Shown one piece after another: positions 35,099 to 47,296 of a stretch of 64,000 nucleotides of DNA. The DNA lies in contig NW_024037064.1 in the NCBI RefSeq assembly GCF_015706575.1, positions 3,037,427 to 3,101,426 of the forward strand, in the 5' to 3' direction. A program made the translations under genes and the position numbers. The notes under the pieces are model-generated. The model ran no database searches. It was not told where the DNA came from and saw only the letters and a list, made by a program, of their open reading frames with translations. Within the stretch, counting starts at the first letter, position 1. Every line of letters begins with the position of its first letter. The stretch is from Patiria miniata. Taxonomy: Eukaryota > Echinodermata > Asteroidea > Valvatida > Asterinidae.

Positions 35099-35184
35099 TA
35101 GCTTGAGTAACTCCAGCTGACATGCTCCATATTCATTCACATGTGAATGAATATGGAGCGTGACAGCTGGAGTTACTCAAGCTA
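35099..35184. repeat. 86-nt near-perfect palindrome
   Basis: The left arm begins TAGCTTGAGTAACTCCAGCT and the right arm ends AGCTGGAGTTACTCAAGCTA. The centre is TTCACA/TGTGAA with no loop. Only two base pairs out of 43 mismatch. It could extrude as a cruciform, or be two joined ends of a small inverted-repeat element. Confidence 0.9.
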
Positions 35185-36515
35185 GTTTTGCTCCTGGTTT
35201 CTCTTCCTACCCTATACTGACAGCCCCTTCCCTAATTTTTTTTATGGGAAAAATGAGGAAAAAAAAACACCAAAAACTGTCAATTTCTACCTTTAACCCT
35301 TGACTACACGCAGACGCCTCCATGATCGTACACAAAATAATTTGCCTTACAAAGCACCGTACGTGTGGTGCCTTCTATCATTCTAAAACGGTGGCTAATG
35401 GAAAATCTAGCTGACTAACATAACAGTGACACTACTCTCATCATAAAGGGGCATGAAATGTTTTGTTGTAGAGGTGATAAACTATAGAACGACTTGCAAG
35501 CTTTAGTCAGAAACCAACCAGACACAAGTCTTTTAAAGCAGAGTATTCCAAGTATATTCAAAGTGTTATCTCCATTTTTGTTCGGCAGTGGTTGTGTGTG
35601 AAATTGGTTTGGGGTTGATATGTATGGGAGGTCGTTTGTCAATTAATTGTTTAGCGCATTTTTGACATGTTTTTTTGGCATGGTTTTCATGTATAACAAT
35701 TAGTTGTAAACCATAAAATTGCTGCCCAAAATTCTTTTTATGATTTACATACCAGTAAAGTAATGCTTTTTTTGCACTTTTAATACTTGTTTGTAAACTA
35801 TGAGTTACACTTGCATATACAGTGTGAGTAAAAAGAAACCAACTGTACACTTTTGGCCATAGTTTTATTCTGCAGCAATATAATAAGATATTTTCATATG
35901 TACTTTTAGAGTAACCCTTCCTACTTCTTTTGGTGACATTTTCACTGGATTAGTTTTCATGCATGACTGCACAGGAGACAATTAAAGGGGTCGGGTGAAA
36001 TCTGACTTGCGCCAACTGGTCAGGGCTGGAGTTTTCACTCATGTATGTATCCTCACACAACATATCTCAGCTGTATCAATCAAGCCATGCATCTTTAAAG
36101 TGTCTTCAGTATTAATAATGTACCATTTTGAACCCTACATGTACATTTAGATGAAATAAAGTGATTTGTTTTTTATCACCGATTCAATACAATTTATTCA
36201 AAAGCATTTATCAATTTATTGAGTTTTGTGGATGATTTTGTGGAATAGGAACCTTTAAACTCCTTAATGATGGTTGTAAGAATTGCATTGGAAATTTTAG
36301 ACACTTTTTTAGACAGATATTTTGTAAGTAAAATATAAAAAAAATCTGATCTAAATAAAAAAAAATCTGATTTAAATCAAATCCGATTTTTTTAAATACA
36401 ACTTACAAGTTAAAAAAAGCCAACCCTGGAATGCCGCCTCCTGAATTAAAAATCACAAGGATTATGTTTGACCGCAACCAGCATTTTGCAAAATGGCAAT
36501 TGTACAAAATACGTT
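35185..36515. other. AT-rich spacer, no gene seen
   Basis: No exon or element end can be supported. Near 36340-36400 there is a small imperfect inverted repeat of ATCTGATTTAAATCAAATCC type with A and T runs. Confidence 0.5.
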
Positions 36516-37080
36516 AAGGAGAACACACGAGAAAGTGTGGATTCGTAATTTAAGAATTCACGAGGCGCAAAGCCCCAAGTGAATTTGTAAATTAAGAATC
36601 CATACTTTCTCGTGTATTCTTTGACTTAAACCATTGCGTCAAAAGAAGTATTGTCATTAACAGTCCAGTAAGAGGAGATGAAAAGACTTGCACATCGCGT
36701 GTCGAGTCTTGGCCATTGGGCAATTTACAAGGGAGTTTTTCGAGGTTCTTATTCGTAATCAAGCATTGTGGCGTGTTCAGCATACATCGCCACACCCGTA
36801 CAACCAAGTAATTTTGTGTGTAGGCTCCTTCTATCAACATGGATAGTTCAGACGACGATTTCTTTCTGACTCGAAAATGTTTTCGCATTGACGGCGGAGA
36901 ATCTGACAGTATGCAAATTGGTAATTTTCGGAAGGAAAGTTTTCACGCAGACGGTCTTATTAATGCTCATTATCATGATTATGGAGAACAATAATTATTG
37001 TCGGACATGTTCAAAGTGTGGATCGTAATTCCGAATCCACACTTTACTAAAGATTCGTAAATCCGAATTCACACTTTTAA
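36516..37080. repeat. Fold-back repeat upstream of the phosphotransferase gene
   Basis: At 36516-36623 two arms of about 45 nt (ACACGAGAAAGTGTGGATTC... and its inverted partner ...GAATCCATACTTTCTCGTGT) enclose a loop of roughly 15 nt. At 37014-37080 there is a second hairpin built from the same words (AAAGTGTGGAT...AATCCACACTTT), then GATTCGTAAATCCGAATTCA. The outer ends are therefore inverted copies of one another, as in a fold-back transposon. It ends about 230 bp before the start codon of the gene at 37308. Confidence 0.6.
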
Positions 37081-37307
37081 CAATGGTCAGTGTGACATCA
37101 TAGCAGTGGTTTAATACATTAACACTGGTAAATTCAATCACTTGCCATCATTTCAAACAAGGTCATTCTGACTTTTAACACACTTAATGTCCAGATTCGG
37201 ATTTACACGAACTCATTTGCCCAAAATTTGTTTGTTTTTGCAGATTTCCGCCTTGCGGCAACGACACATTTTTGTCTCTCTGGTTGTTTAAAAAAAAAAA
37301 CCTGACG

Positions 37308-40300
37308 ATGTTTTCCGACGAGATCCGTACAGAGGAGCAAATTAATCACCTCAATCGTCATGAGTACACTCGCACTGGCCGCACGTTTGTGGAGCCCTTT
37401 ATGGAACCATATTGGTGGTGGCCCGTGGCCGACTTGGTTCCAAGGACCATCAATGCTAACGTTATATCAGTCTTTGGTGTGATTCTTAACATCATCAGCA
37501 CAGTGGTACTCATGTACTATGCTCCGACTGCAACTGAAGAGGTAATTCTAATGTCCTTCAATGTAAAGGGCCAAGGCAATATATTTTTTGTAAATGCAAT
37601 GGGGGGTTCGGTCACTAAATCGGCTTCTTGTTTATCGCACCAAGCCATATCGCAGGGCAGAATAACTGTACGAAATGCTCTTTCCAACAATATAAGAATA
37701 TTTTTAATTAGAGGAGGGCGAAGGAGGGCTTTTTCCCAATCCAATCACAGCACTCCTCTCTTTCCAGAGAACATTTGTGGTAATTTAAGTAGGATCGTAC
37801 CATACACGAAAGGGATCCAAAATACAGTCTTTCAATTTATTGTTGTTTTCAACAGGGATAAACCCATTAAACAGAGTTTTTTTTTACGTTTCTGTACATC
37901 TCTAACCAATGTATTAATAATATTGTACAGGAAAAGCAGTGAGTGTCAAAATACTTTATAAAGTTCAAACATTTGTAATATAAACATGCGCCATTTTGCG
38001 CCACAATTGGTTATAATTCCTCTGAGGTACAATGGACGCATCCATGCATGACCCTTCGTACTTGTGGCACATGTCGCGCTATAGCTAGACCAAGCTATGA
38101 GCTATGATTAAAGCTATAGTCCATCATTTGCAGCTATCCGAAAAGTAACTGGCATAACTATTGTTGAAAAACATACTTGGTTGAAAGATAGTAGGGGGAC
38201 TATAAACTCCCTGTGAAATTATTCTTTCTGGCAAGCTGTCATTTCGAAGTCATCAACGAAAGAAGGCCTTTCCAACGGTGCTTCTTAAGACGCACTGTAG
38301 GAAAATTTAAATTAGTAGTTCGTTTTGTTATTCGGCAAAGTGCGTGCAAGCATTGGCACGATGCACACGCACCCCATGGTTGCTATTATTCGTCGGATCA
38401 GCGCGCGACATCGCGTAGCTGCAATCGGCTCAGTGAGAACGTGTCTCGGACGCTGAATTCAGGCCCAATTCAAAACATGATTCAGCAACTTTTGATTTGA
38501 AATTGAGATCCTAGAATGCTGTTTTTCTCGGAATATACAGCTGAAGCTGAGCTGAAACTTCATCAGGTTAGTTGTTCAGTACATGTACCCTTTCTTTAGA
38601 TTTTGAGCACTTTTGTTGCTTCAAACGAACAAAATGCACAAATTACAAATGATGGACTATAGCTTTAAGCGCTGCCTTTGTCAAACTGACCTGGCTTCTC
38701 ACTGAATGAAGATCAAATAGCATGCAGAAGTCTGCTGACAGTTTTTATTGCCCTTCATCCATTTTATTGCTTTTTTTCCGCCACTGCAGGCTCCACGCTG
38801 GGCGTACTCACTGGCTGGCGTGAACATCTTTCTCTTCCAAACCTGCGACTCTGTGGACGGGCGGCAGTGTTTGAGGTACAAGACAAAGCTGAATTGGCAT
38901 CTGCAGCTTGCTGAACTATTCGACCATGCTTGCGACTCGATCACCAAAGGTAATTATAAAGGGCTGTTTCCTTAAGTGCCCTGCATATTTCTGTCATCAC
39001 TCCAACGGCAGATCCGTGGGGGAGGGGGGGGGGGTGCGCCGCAGGCAAAAGTGCTCTCTCAAGTATAAAAAACAACTTTTTTCGGTCATTGCTGGGTTGG
39101 CGAGCACCCTCTCTGCACCCCCTGGATCAGTGACTGCACTCAATCTTGCAAGTCTTGATTCTCTGTTTCTGGCTTTTGGTCTGTTATGTGTTGACTGTGA
39201 TACCCTATCCACCCCACCCTTCTCTCTGAAGTTTTAACTTGCGACGGTCTTCCATACTAATCCCCGCCCCCAATAACTTTGGATCATTCAAAATACGCAG
39301 TGGATGGACCAGGAAACCAGTCTAGGTCTCCCCTAGCTCTCCCTGTCTGACAGTTGACGAAGGGGTACTTGTGCACAGAGCCCATACCAGCTATCGGGTA
39401 CTTGTTCTACATTACCCCGAGGACAGACACACAAAGGGAGAACAACAGATAATTTCAGTCCTTGGGAGTTGGGTCTTTTGTTCAAAACGGTCCTCTGTAG
39501 TAAGTTTGTGTGCTCAGTCTATGGGAGAGTGTTAAATTACAGGGACAAAGGAAAACACAAAGCATTGTCCTCGGGAGTATAACGAAACGAAAGTATGTAC
39601 TTTTTTATTTGCAGTGTGTGTCACCATTGAATTTGGTATCTGCATGAAGATAGGCGGTCGGCCAGAACTCTTTGTACCGTTTATGCTGACGGCAATGTTC
39701 ATGTTTTTCACGGCACACTGGCAGACCTACATCTCTGGATTGGTGCGATTTACCACGTAAGTTTCCCAGTTACCATCCCAAACGAATCAATATACGATTT
39801 TGCCCGGTGAAGGTCTTCACCGACATATTTCATAAACACTGTATACTCAGTGGCATTTCGGTTCGTCAACACTTAAAGGGCCCATGAAATGTAATTTTGT
39901 TTAATGCAATCCCAGAAAATGCACCTTTGTATCCCTTTAATCTTATTTTCAATTTTCATTTTACCATGTTTCAAGGGTATTTTGGCGCCATTTTCGTTCT
40001 TATGCTAATGCGAATTTCCATATTCATGAGCAAAAGTGCGATGTCATGTCAGGCAGAAACCTCAATGTTGCAATTAGTTTATGCACGAAAAGTTGCCAAA
40101 ATTTTGAATATTTTGCTGAATACTTTCTTTTATTAGTGATTCATTGTTGTGTCTGTTCATGGCAGAAAGCTAATGAGCAAACTTTTCTCACAAATGTTTT
40201 GAATGAGCATTATTTTGGGTTCACTTTTTCAATAGAAACACACCTAATATGAACAGTGTCTCCCTGAAATGACATCACGACAACATTGCTCTCAGTTTTC

Positions 40301-43300
40301 CGGAAAAGCTTGGAAAATTTTAAACGTTTAAAGAAATGCACTTTTCAACAAAATTAACCAAAAAGTAATATCACTTAGTTTTCATACGCTTAAAAAGAAT
40401 TAGAAAGTAGCACAAACTATGTCCCTAAGGAATATTCACTTCATGAGCCCTTTAAGCCCCAAGTAAATTGCGTTCAGGTGACTGGAGCTATATTCACACG
40501 TGCTCAGCGCTCCAAGCGCGTGCGCAAAAACGGTGTGGGCCTGCTGTTTGGTTTTTCACTTGTTTATCTCCGATTTTTGTTTCTGAAAGGTTCTACAAGG
40601 CGTTTTCCCGTAAAAAGTTATTATGACATACATGTACAGTCGTGTGTAGAGCGATGTATTTATAGAGTGCCGTAGCCTCGTGGTCTGGAGCATTGAACTT
40701 GTGATCTGCGGGTAATTCTGCAGGTTGTGGGTTCGAGTCCAGCCTGGGGTTATGGTGCTTGTGCCCTTGGGCAAGGCACTTTGTCACTCATTGCTTTTTC
40801 CCACCCAGGAGTAAATGGGTACCTTTGAAGCACCATCTCTACCCTCACAATAAAAGTGTGACTGATTTTTAGTTGCTTTTTGTGCCGAAATGGCAGCATC
40901 GAGCAGTGTATACTCCCCATGGAGCTGAGATTGTCTTTGGAATGTTTCATTGGCCCTATGAGCAGGGTAATAATGATGTAGCGCCTTGAGCACCAGTCCT
41001 GGTGGATACGTGCGCTTTATAAATATCCACTATTATTATTATTATTATTATTATTAATTAAATCTGGATGGAGAGACAAAGCGAAGACAACCTTGTGGTG
41101 CCACACAGGGAAAAGTTACTCTAACATCTTTTATGAAGACTTTGCAGTGATTTTTACCAACCAGATTATCAATCGGCATTGCGAAATGACTCCCGCTCAC
41201 CAGCACAACATTGTCAGTCCGGGGTTTTCCTCCCACCTCTAAAAATAATTCTTCATTGTCTTCTTTGTTCAGATAACCTCAAGCTTCCGAGCTACAGTAT
41301 CCCTACACTTTTGAGGAATCCTTGTTCTCCCCCATAAACCGACAGAATTACATATTTATTACAGAATTACAGAATTGTATTTGGTTCATTTGGTTTCGTT
41401 TCTGACAGGTTTGATGTACTTGAAGCTCAGCAAGCTCTGTGCTTTGGCTATCTGGCTACAGCCGTCATGGGCCCAGATATCTGGGCCAAAAAGGTTTCAT
41501 AACAATTATCAGCCCAAAATGAACAAATATCATCGTTCAGCTTGCTAAAAATTGTTTGTGCTTTTAAACCGCTGTTGGCATCTGTATTAGATCGCTGGGG
41601 TAAACAGTTTAATGCCATAAAAAGTTTTATGCCACTGGTCCTATACATGAGACTTGTAGGTTTGCATGATGGACGTGAACAAAGTATGGACGGTTTGTGG
41701 TAACACCATGTGAGTTTTATCTCTTTTGAGTTGTGTGGTTCTGAGAAGAACCAGCTGTTTTTAAATCGATTTTCGTCGTCCAGAGACACTGATGACGAAC
41801 AGAGCACGCCATCATCCGTAAGTGCTTCTTGCAGCTTTCTGAGATAGGGCCTGTAAACTCGGAAACAATACGGTACTTCTAGTGGTGCACTCTTATCTTG
41901 TTAATCCCTTTGTCAACAAACTGGCCCCTGTTATCAGATTCTGCTGCTAATCCCCTGCACTTGTCAATATCAGCTGTGTGACAGCGCATGTGGCTTTATT
42001 ACACTAAGTGTTAGGGATTACAAAGCCACTGTTTGGACAAAGGTAAAGATAGATCAGAGGTCTGGCCAGTTTACAGTTAGATTGACTATTTTCTCTTTTA
42101 GAAGTTTCTAGTGGAGGCTACTCGCAATGCTGTTCGAAGTGTCAATTGAAAACAACTGGTTCTCAGAGCCACAGAACTCAAAACAGATAAAATTTCACAT
42201 AGGTGTTACCGCAGACCTGTACAGATCCCAACAGAATCCAACTGTGGAATTAAGGAAGATACTAACAAATTTTTGCTATGAGTCCTCTATTGCGTGATTG
42301 TGCATCAAAAGATAGCTTGTCTGATCTGCTGATAAAAAAAGACTTCTGTTTTTGAAGTAGATGAACCTGGATTGCAGACATTTGTGTTTGTACGGTACGT
42401 AACCTTATGGCCACAAAGTTCATGGATGATGTACTGTCGTTTTCATTGGAAAACAAATCAGCAAAATAAAAAAAAACACCAAAAATCACCGGAGGTCACT
42501 AATACACTTCTGACATTGGAATAAAGGTGATACTAATAAACTCCAAATGGACATTTGTACAAGTCCTTGATTGCCTGATTGGGCATCTAATATAAACTGC
42601 CTATTACTGACAAATCTAACAACCATAATTAGAGGGCAATTATGAGGTGCTTTAACACTACCGCACATATCACATGCGCAGACTTAACGCTCATTCAACC
42701 AATGGCCCGTAGACGATATGATGTCACGTTTTGAAATGACTTGTAAGCAACGCTTGATGTCATTACATATTTTATGACGTCATCAATGAACTGCATTGTA
42801 TCAATGCCTTCGCACCGAATACGTACATGTGTACGTAGTAATTTTCACTTGCTGCGCTGCCACTCAATGATGATGTAACAATCAAGACGCAGTCGCTGTG
42901 ACGTCATGAAAAATTCGGTCAAAAGAGGATGAGTGATCATGAAATTGACAATTGATTTTTGAATTATGGACTGAAGGCATGCACATTACGCATGTCTTTG
43001 ACTTGTCCAATTGGTCCAGTGACGTAATACGCACATCCTCTTAAAAGTTTAATGAACAGAGTGCGTGTGATATGTGCGTGACGTGAGCACAAACATACAT
43101 ACACATTTTCTAAAAGCGCTAGCCAGATAAGTCTATGAAGCAAGGAAAATGAAGTTCATTTGATATTGACTTTTGTTAATTTCCTTATCTTCCATAGGCA
43201 TTTGCGTTGGAGTGGAGGGAGCTGATAATAATTGCAACAGCGATGTCGAGCATTTTAAAGTTTTTCAACCAAGCTGCCTTTGTTTGGGGACGGGGCCACC

Positions 43301-46300
43301 GTGTCACAGTTGCTGTAAGTGATTTCGAAAATTCATTTGGGTTCCAAACAAAAAATGTTTTGTTGTAGGCCTTCTTGAAACACACCTTGTGAAGTGGCTA
43401 CCAGAAAAATAAAAGTCGTCCATCACTATTCTACTGTGCTCCTCTTACCCATAAAGCATCACTACATATGCATTATTCCCCGGAGAGCGCTTACCATTCG
43501 CTAAGATTTATTTCCCACAGTACCTTGAGGCCCGCCAGCCATTATACTTCCTCTTTTCTCAGAGAGTGCTTTCTTGAGCTCTTGAGTTTGCTCATATTTG
43601 CTGATCATGTAACCTCTTTCTCCTGCCATCCCTTTGATATAAGTTTATGATTTCATTCTGCTATTAAAGTACCATCTCTTTTGTATCAGGTGTAAGTGCT
43701 CAGTCTAGCAGCTTTCCGAGTTAGAGCCTGCAAACTACGAAAGAATACAGTACTTCTAGAGGTACACTCTTATCTTGTTAGGGATTATAAAGCCACTGTT
43801 TGGACAAAGGATTAAGATAGATTAGAGGGCTGGCCAGTTTACAGTTTGATTGACTGTTTTCCCTCAGAAGTTTCTAGCGGAGGTTACCCGCAATTCTACA
43901 AATTGGTTATTTTTTTGTGACATTTTTGTCAGTTGTCGGTACTTATGGCCTTATAAGTTGGGTGATGTTTCGTACAGGCTGCAGGTGGCTATCTCCCGTA
44001 CACAGCTGTTTACAGGCTACAAGTAACCATTGTCTTTCCAAGTGAGTGGGGCTTTTCACAGGCTGCAAGTTGCTTACTCCACACGCTCATACTTTATGGC
44101 CATTTACGTGAGGCTTCGTACCAGCTGCAAGTAGCTCACGGTGTACCGAAGGAGTGAGGCTTTGCACAGGTTGCAGATCGCTCACTCCCTACCTACAACT
44201 TATAACACGGCCACTAGCATGACGCTTCGCACAGGCTACAAGTAGATCACGCCTCAGTGCACATGCATAATAAAGCGTCGCACGCGTTGCAAGTTGCTCA
44301 CTCCCTACTATTTATCCGGCCGTAAGCGTGCAACTTCGTTCCGTAGTAAGTAGCCATTGCTGTACAGAACAATGCATGGCTTCGCATTGACAGGGTCCTC
44401 CTGATCACCACATTTTGGCCCCGACAACTGTGGTTTCCGGAGCATGCCATATCTCGCGGAGCGGTCCATCTGGAAGGCATGGAGAGGCTGGGAGGCTCCT
44501 CCTCAAACATTGGCCAGACCTTCATTGTCAGCCTCGGTCAGGCCTGCTTTACCCTGATCCTGGCAAGTCTCAATGGACGTGCTGGCTGTTGTTGAGCGCT
44601 GCATCCGACATGCTGGACTTTATGTACTACCACCATCACGGCCCATAGCTGGATTCAGTCAACTTACGGCATTTCTATAAATGGTGCTGATGGCGTTCAG
44701 TGGATCACTTCACTACAACTCTAACCGAACTCTCCACCTCTTCCCAACGGGTCTTGCGAATTGCACATGCCCCCACATACCTCTACAACTTTTAACTTTT
44801 TTTTGCACCAGAAATGTGCGGACTCATGACGTTTCACCACTGAAATAACATGATCCTCCACCATACTACCGTCATCAGCCTTTGGCAAAATAGTATTATC
44901 CCATCCACCAATTATAAGGTGGATCAGAGGCAATGCTGCTTGGAGCTCATCATCTTAATGACAGATGCTCAGGCTTCTTTGATGCCATTAATCTGACTAG
45001 ACAATTCTAGGGTTCCTGCTCTAGTGATACTCGGTTGTGCCAAAATACATCTTTGAACTCTCCATGTTCTGTTTGTTTGAGTGGGTCTTCTCACGATGTT
45101 ATCACCTTTTACTGCCATTGAATGATGGATGGAATGCATCGATAATAGGAGTCAAACTCGAGTTCTTGCATCTCAATTGTCCTGGTTATGCTACTGTACA
45201 AAGGACTCCTCTTTTTATGAGGAAACTGTGTAAAGATATTGATTGACTAGATGACGTCTCACTTATTGTGAGCTGACTTATTTGAAAATCTCGGAATTTG
45301 TTTTTGTTTCAGGGCACTAGTATGTTAGGACCATCACTGCATATCGCCACAGCCTTTCTGCTTACAATTGTCACCAAGGTCATGACCAATCTTTATGAGC
45401 GTCAACCCTGTGTCTTCCTGATCATCTTTGGACTGATTGAGGCCAAGATGTCCAACCAGTTCATGGTAAGTATGTTGTTGCTTTTGGTGAGGGAAATTAG
45501 CCCTTTGAAAAGAAAATCGGGAAAATTTGAAACTGAGCAGTAGTGGGTGTGTCACATCAAGGGGTTACATGTACATCATTACATCAAAGGGTGGAAAACA
45601 AGCACAATTGTATGGCTACTCTACCATTTAAAGGGAAGATACAACATTTGCAAACAGCAAAAAACGAAATGACAAAATTATCACGAAATACCTACTGGAT
45701 TGTTAGAGAATGATAGTCCAAAGCATCCTGTAAAATCGTAGCTCTTGATGTGTTAACATTTTCAAGAAAACTTGTATTTTTCCAACACTGGTCGGCCGAT
45801 CAGCGTTGGAGAAAACTGGCTTTTTTTCAAAAAATGCTTCTAAGTTTTCATATTTAGTTATTTCGAATTTTCTTTGCAAATAATTACACACCCGTGAAGG
45901 AGTACAAGCCTGCTAGACCGATTCTCTGACCTTACAATTCTCCGACCTTACAATTCTCCAAAGTCTAAAATTGCTCCGTTTCATCTTAAGTGGGGTCAGG
46001 GAGCCAGACTACAAGAACATGATTGGTTTTCTTGGTTTTTCCAGCATCTACAAGCCTAAAACGTGAAACAAGTCAGTTTAACAATATTTTCTATAACAAA
46101 CTTATCCTTCAAATCCATTTAAGTCGAAAAATTGCAGCAAAAGCAAATGTTGTACTTTCCCTTGAAATAATTGGAACAGCACAGTTGGTTATGGGTGTCG
46201 CCAGGAATTTTAGACTTTCCCATAAATTTGTACACATTTTTTAAAGTTTCCCCCTATTTTTTTGTTTTGCTTTTCTGTGGGGAAATTGGAAGGGGAGGGG

Positions 46301-47269
46301 CAGCGCAAGTGCCCTTCCTCCCACATCGTCCCCTGGTATCTGCTATCATCTTAATAAGCATATATGTATGCACACTGTGTAATTGCAGACTGCCTACATG
46401 TACAAGTCCAAGGTGAAGCTTCTTGATAGCACACTTCTCGGTCCGCTGATCCTGTGTGTAAACCATCTACTGAATGAACCTATCCAGGGATACGCTCTGC
46501 TCTGGATAGTCATGGTAAGTCTAAATCATTGATCTCTATATAAAGACTGGATAGCGGATAAAGAGCCGCACAATGAATGAATTTGACGCCATATTGTTGA
46601 GACCGGTGAGACCGCACCGGCTGGTGATCTACAAAGGACAAGTTTTGTAACATCGCGGTTCACTTGATTTTTATTATGACCACCACCACTGATGACCACG
46701 GTTTACAATTTTTCTAACATGGTGGTTTCCTTTTTTTAATGCCGCAGTTCCTTTTTTTGCGTTTTGGAAATAATGATCACTGCGGAAATGTGTCCTTTTT
46801 AAAACATCACAATACGTGTACGTGACCAAAATGGGCGTCAACTCTTGATACAGCGCGCGTTGTATATACGTGTAGAACGTTCGTATTATACGCGGCCATC
46901 TTCGTGAGACCGGGGGCGAATTGTTCAAGTTGCAAAGTCTACTGTGTGAATGGTGTATGGATATCCGCTATCCAGTCTTTATATAGAGATCAGTGGTCTA
47001 AATACTTCTCAACTTAAAGGCGGACAAAGGTTGACTTCCTGTAAGTCTTAGACCTCATGTGCATTCGTTGTTAATGAATTAACATAACTAAACACCCCTC
47101 CCATATGGCTGCTGAATGCAGTGGATCTATTTAGCACCTTTACTATGGTTCTGTATGTGCGCAGGTGTACTGCGCAGCGGATTGGCTGTTGTACTTTAGA
47201 CGTGTCAGTCTGGGGATGTGCCGCCTGTTGCAAGTCACATGCTTTGGATCGTACAAATTTGAAGATTAA
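37308..47269 (+). CDS. CEPT1-like: Choline/ethanolamine phosphotransferase-like, intact, 8 exons
   Basis: Exons: 37308-37541, 38790-38949, 39615-39756, 41409-41493, 43198-43314, 45313-45465, 46389-46514, 47165-47269; 373 residues. All introns are GT-AG (weak donor gtttca after exon 4). The family transfers phosphocholine or phosphoethanolamine from CDP-alcohol to diacylglycerol, the last step of the Kennedy pathway, in ER/Golgi membranes. Matches to human CEPT1/CHPT1 (406-416 residues) run along the whole length: EPFMEPYWWWPVADLVP, YYAPTATEE, ELFDHACDS, TAHWQTYISG, AGTSMLGPSLH, LLDSTLLGPLI. Several hydrophobic segments fit a multi-pass membrane protein. The ATG at 37308 is the first in frame; an acceptor (tttgcag) at 37243 hints at an upstream non-coding exon. 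The catalytic motif keeps all four Asp (98, 101, 123, 127) but has Cys-Leu for Ala-Arg (105-106), Ala for Gly (119) and four extra residues. CEPT1 or CHPT1 cannot be told apart. AATAAA overlaps the stop (47268). Confidence 0.88.
38111..38665. mobile_element. Tc1/mariner-type MITE, private to copy 2
   Basis: A perfect inverted repeat of about 20 bp (AAGCTATAGTCCATCATTTG and its complement at the right end) is flanked by TA (38109-38110 and 38666-38667). Copy 1 has the empty site with a single TA at 9695-9696. It lies in intron 1 and is the same family as 17088-17600, in reverse orientation. Confidence 0.92.
40669..41056 (+). mobile_element. tRNA-derived SINE (in copy 2, intron 3)
   Basis: Counterpart of 11673-12058, with the same TAGCCTCGTGG and GGTTCGAGTCC boxes and (TTA)n tail, here one repeat unit longer. 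It differs by a few substitutions. Confidence 0.8.
43967..44317. repeat. Degenerate repeat, about 6-7 units of 50-60 bp (copy 2 only)
   Basis: Units share GGCTTCGCACAGGCTGCAAG then TAGCTCACTCC and an ...ACTTATGGCC part, with heavy variation. The array sits in the 0.9-kb stretch that copy 1 lacks, between exons 5 and 6. After it (44420-44735) comes a passage of unknown origin without a clear open frame. Confidence 0.65.
46530..46992. mobile_element. MITE with about 25-bp inverted ends (copy 2, intron 7)
   Basis: Counterpart of 16609-17063, with TGATCTCTATATAAAGACTG ends. The private Tc1-type MITE that follows 25 bp later in copy 1 is missing here. Confidence 0.8.
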
Positions 47270-47296
47270 TAAATCAATTAGGTAAGTAATAATATA

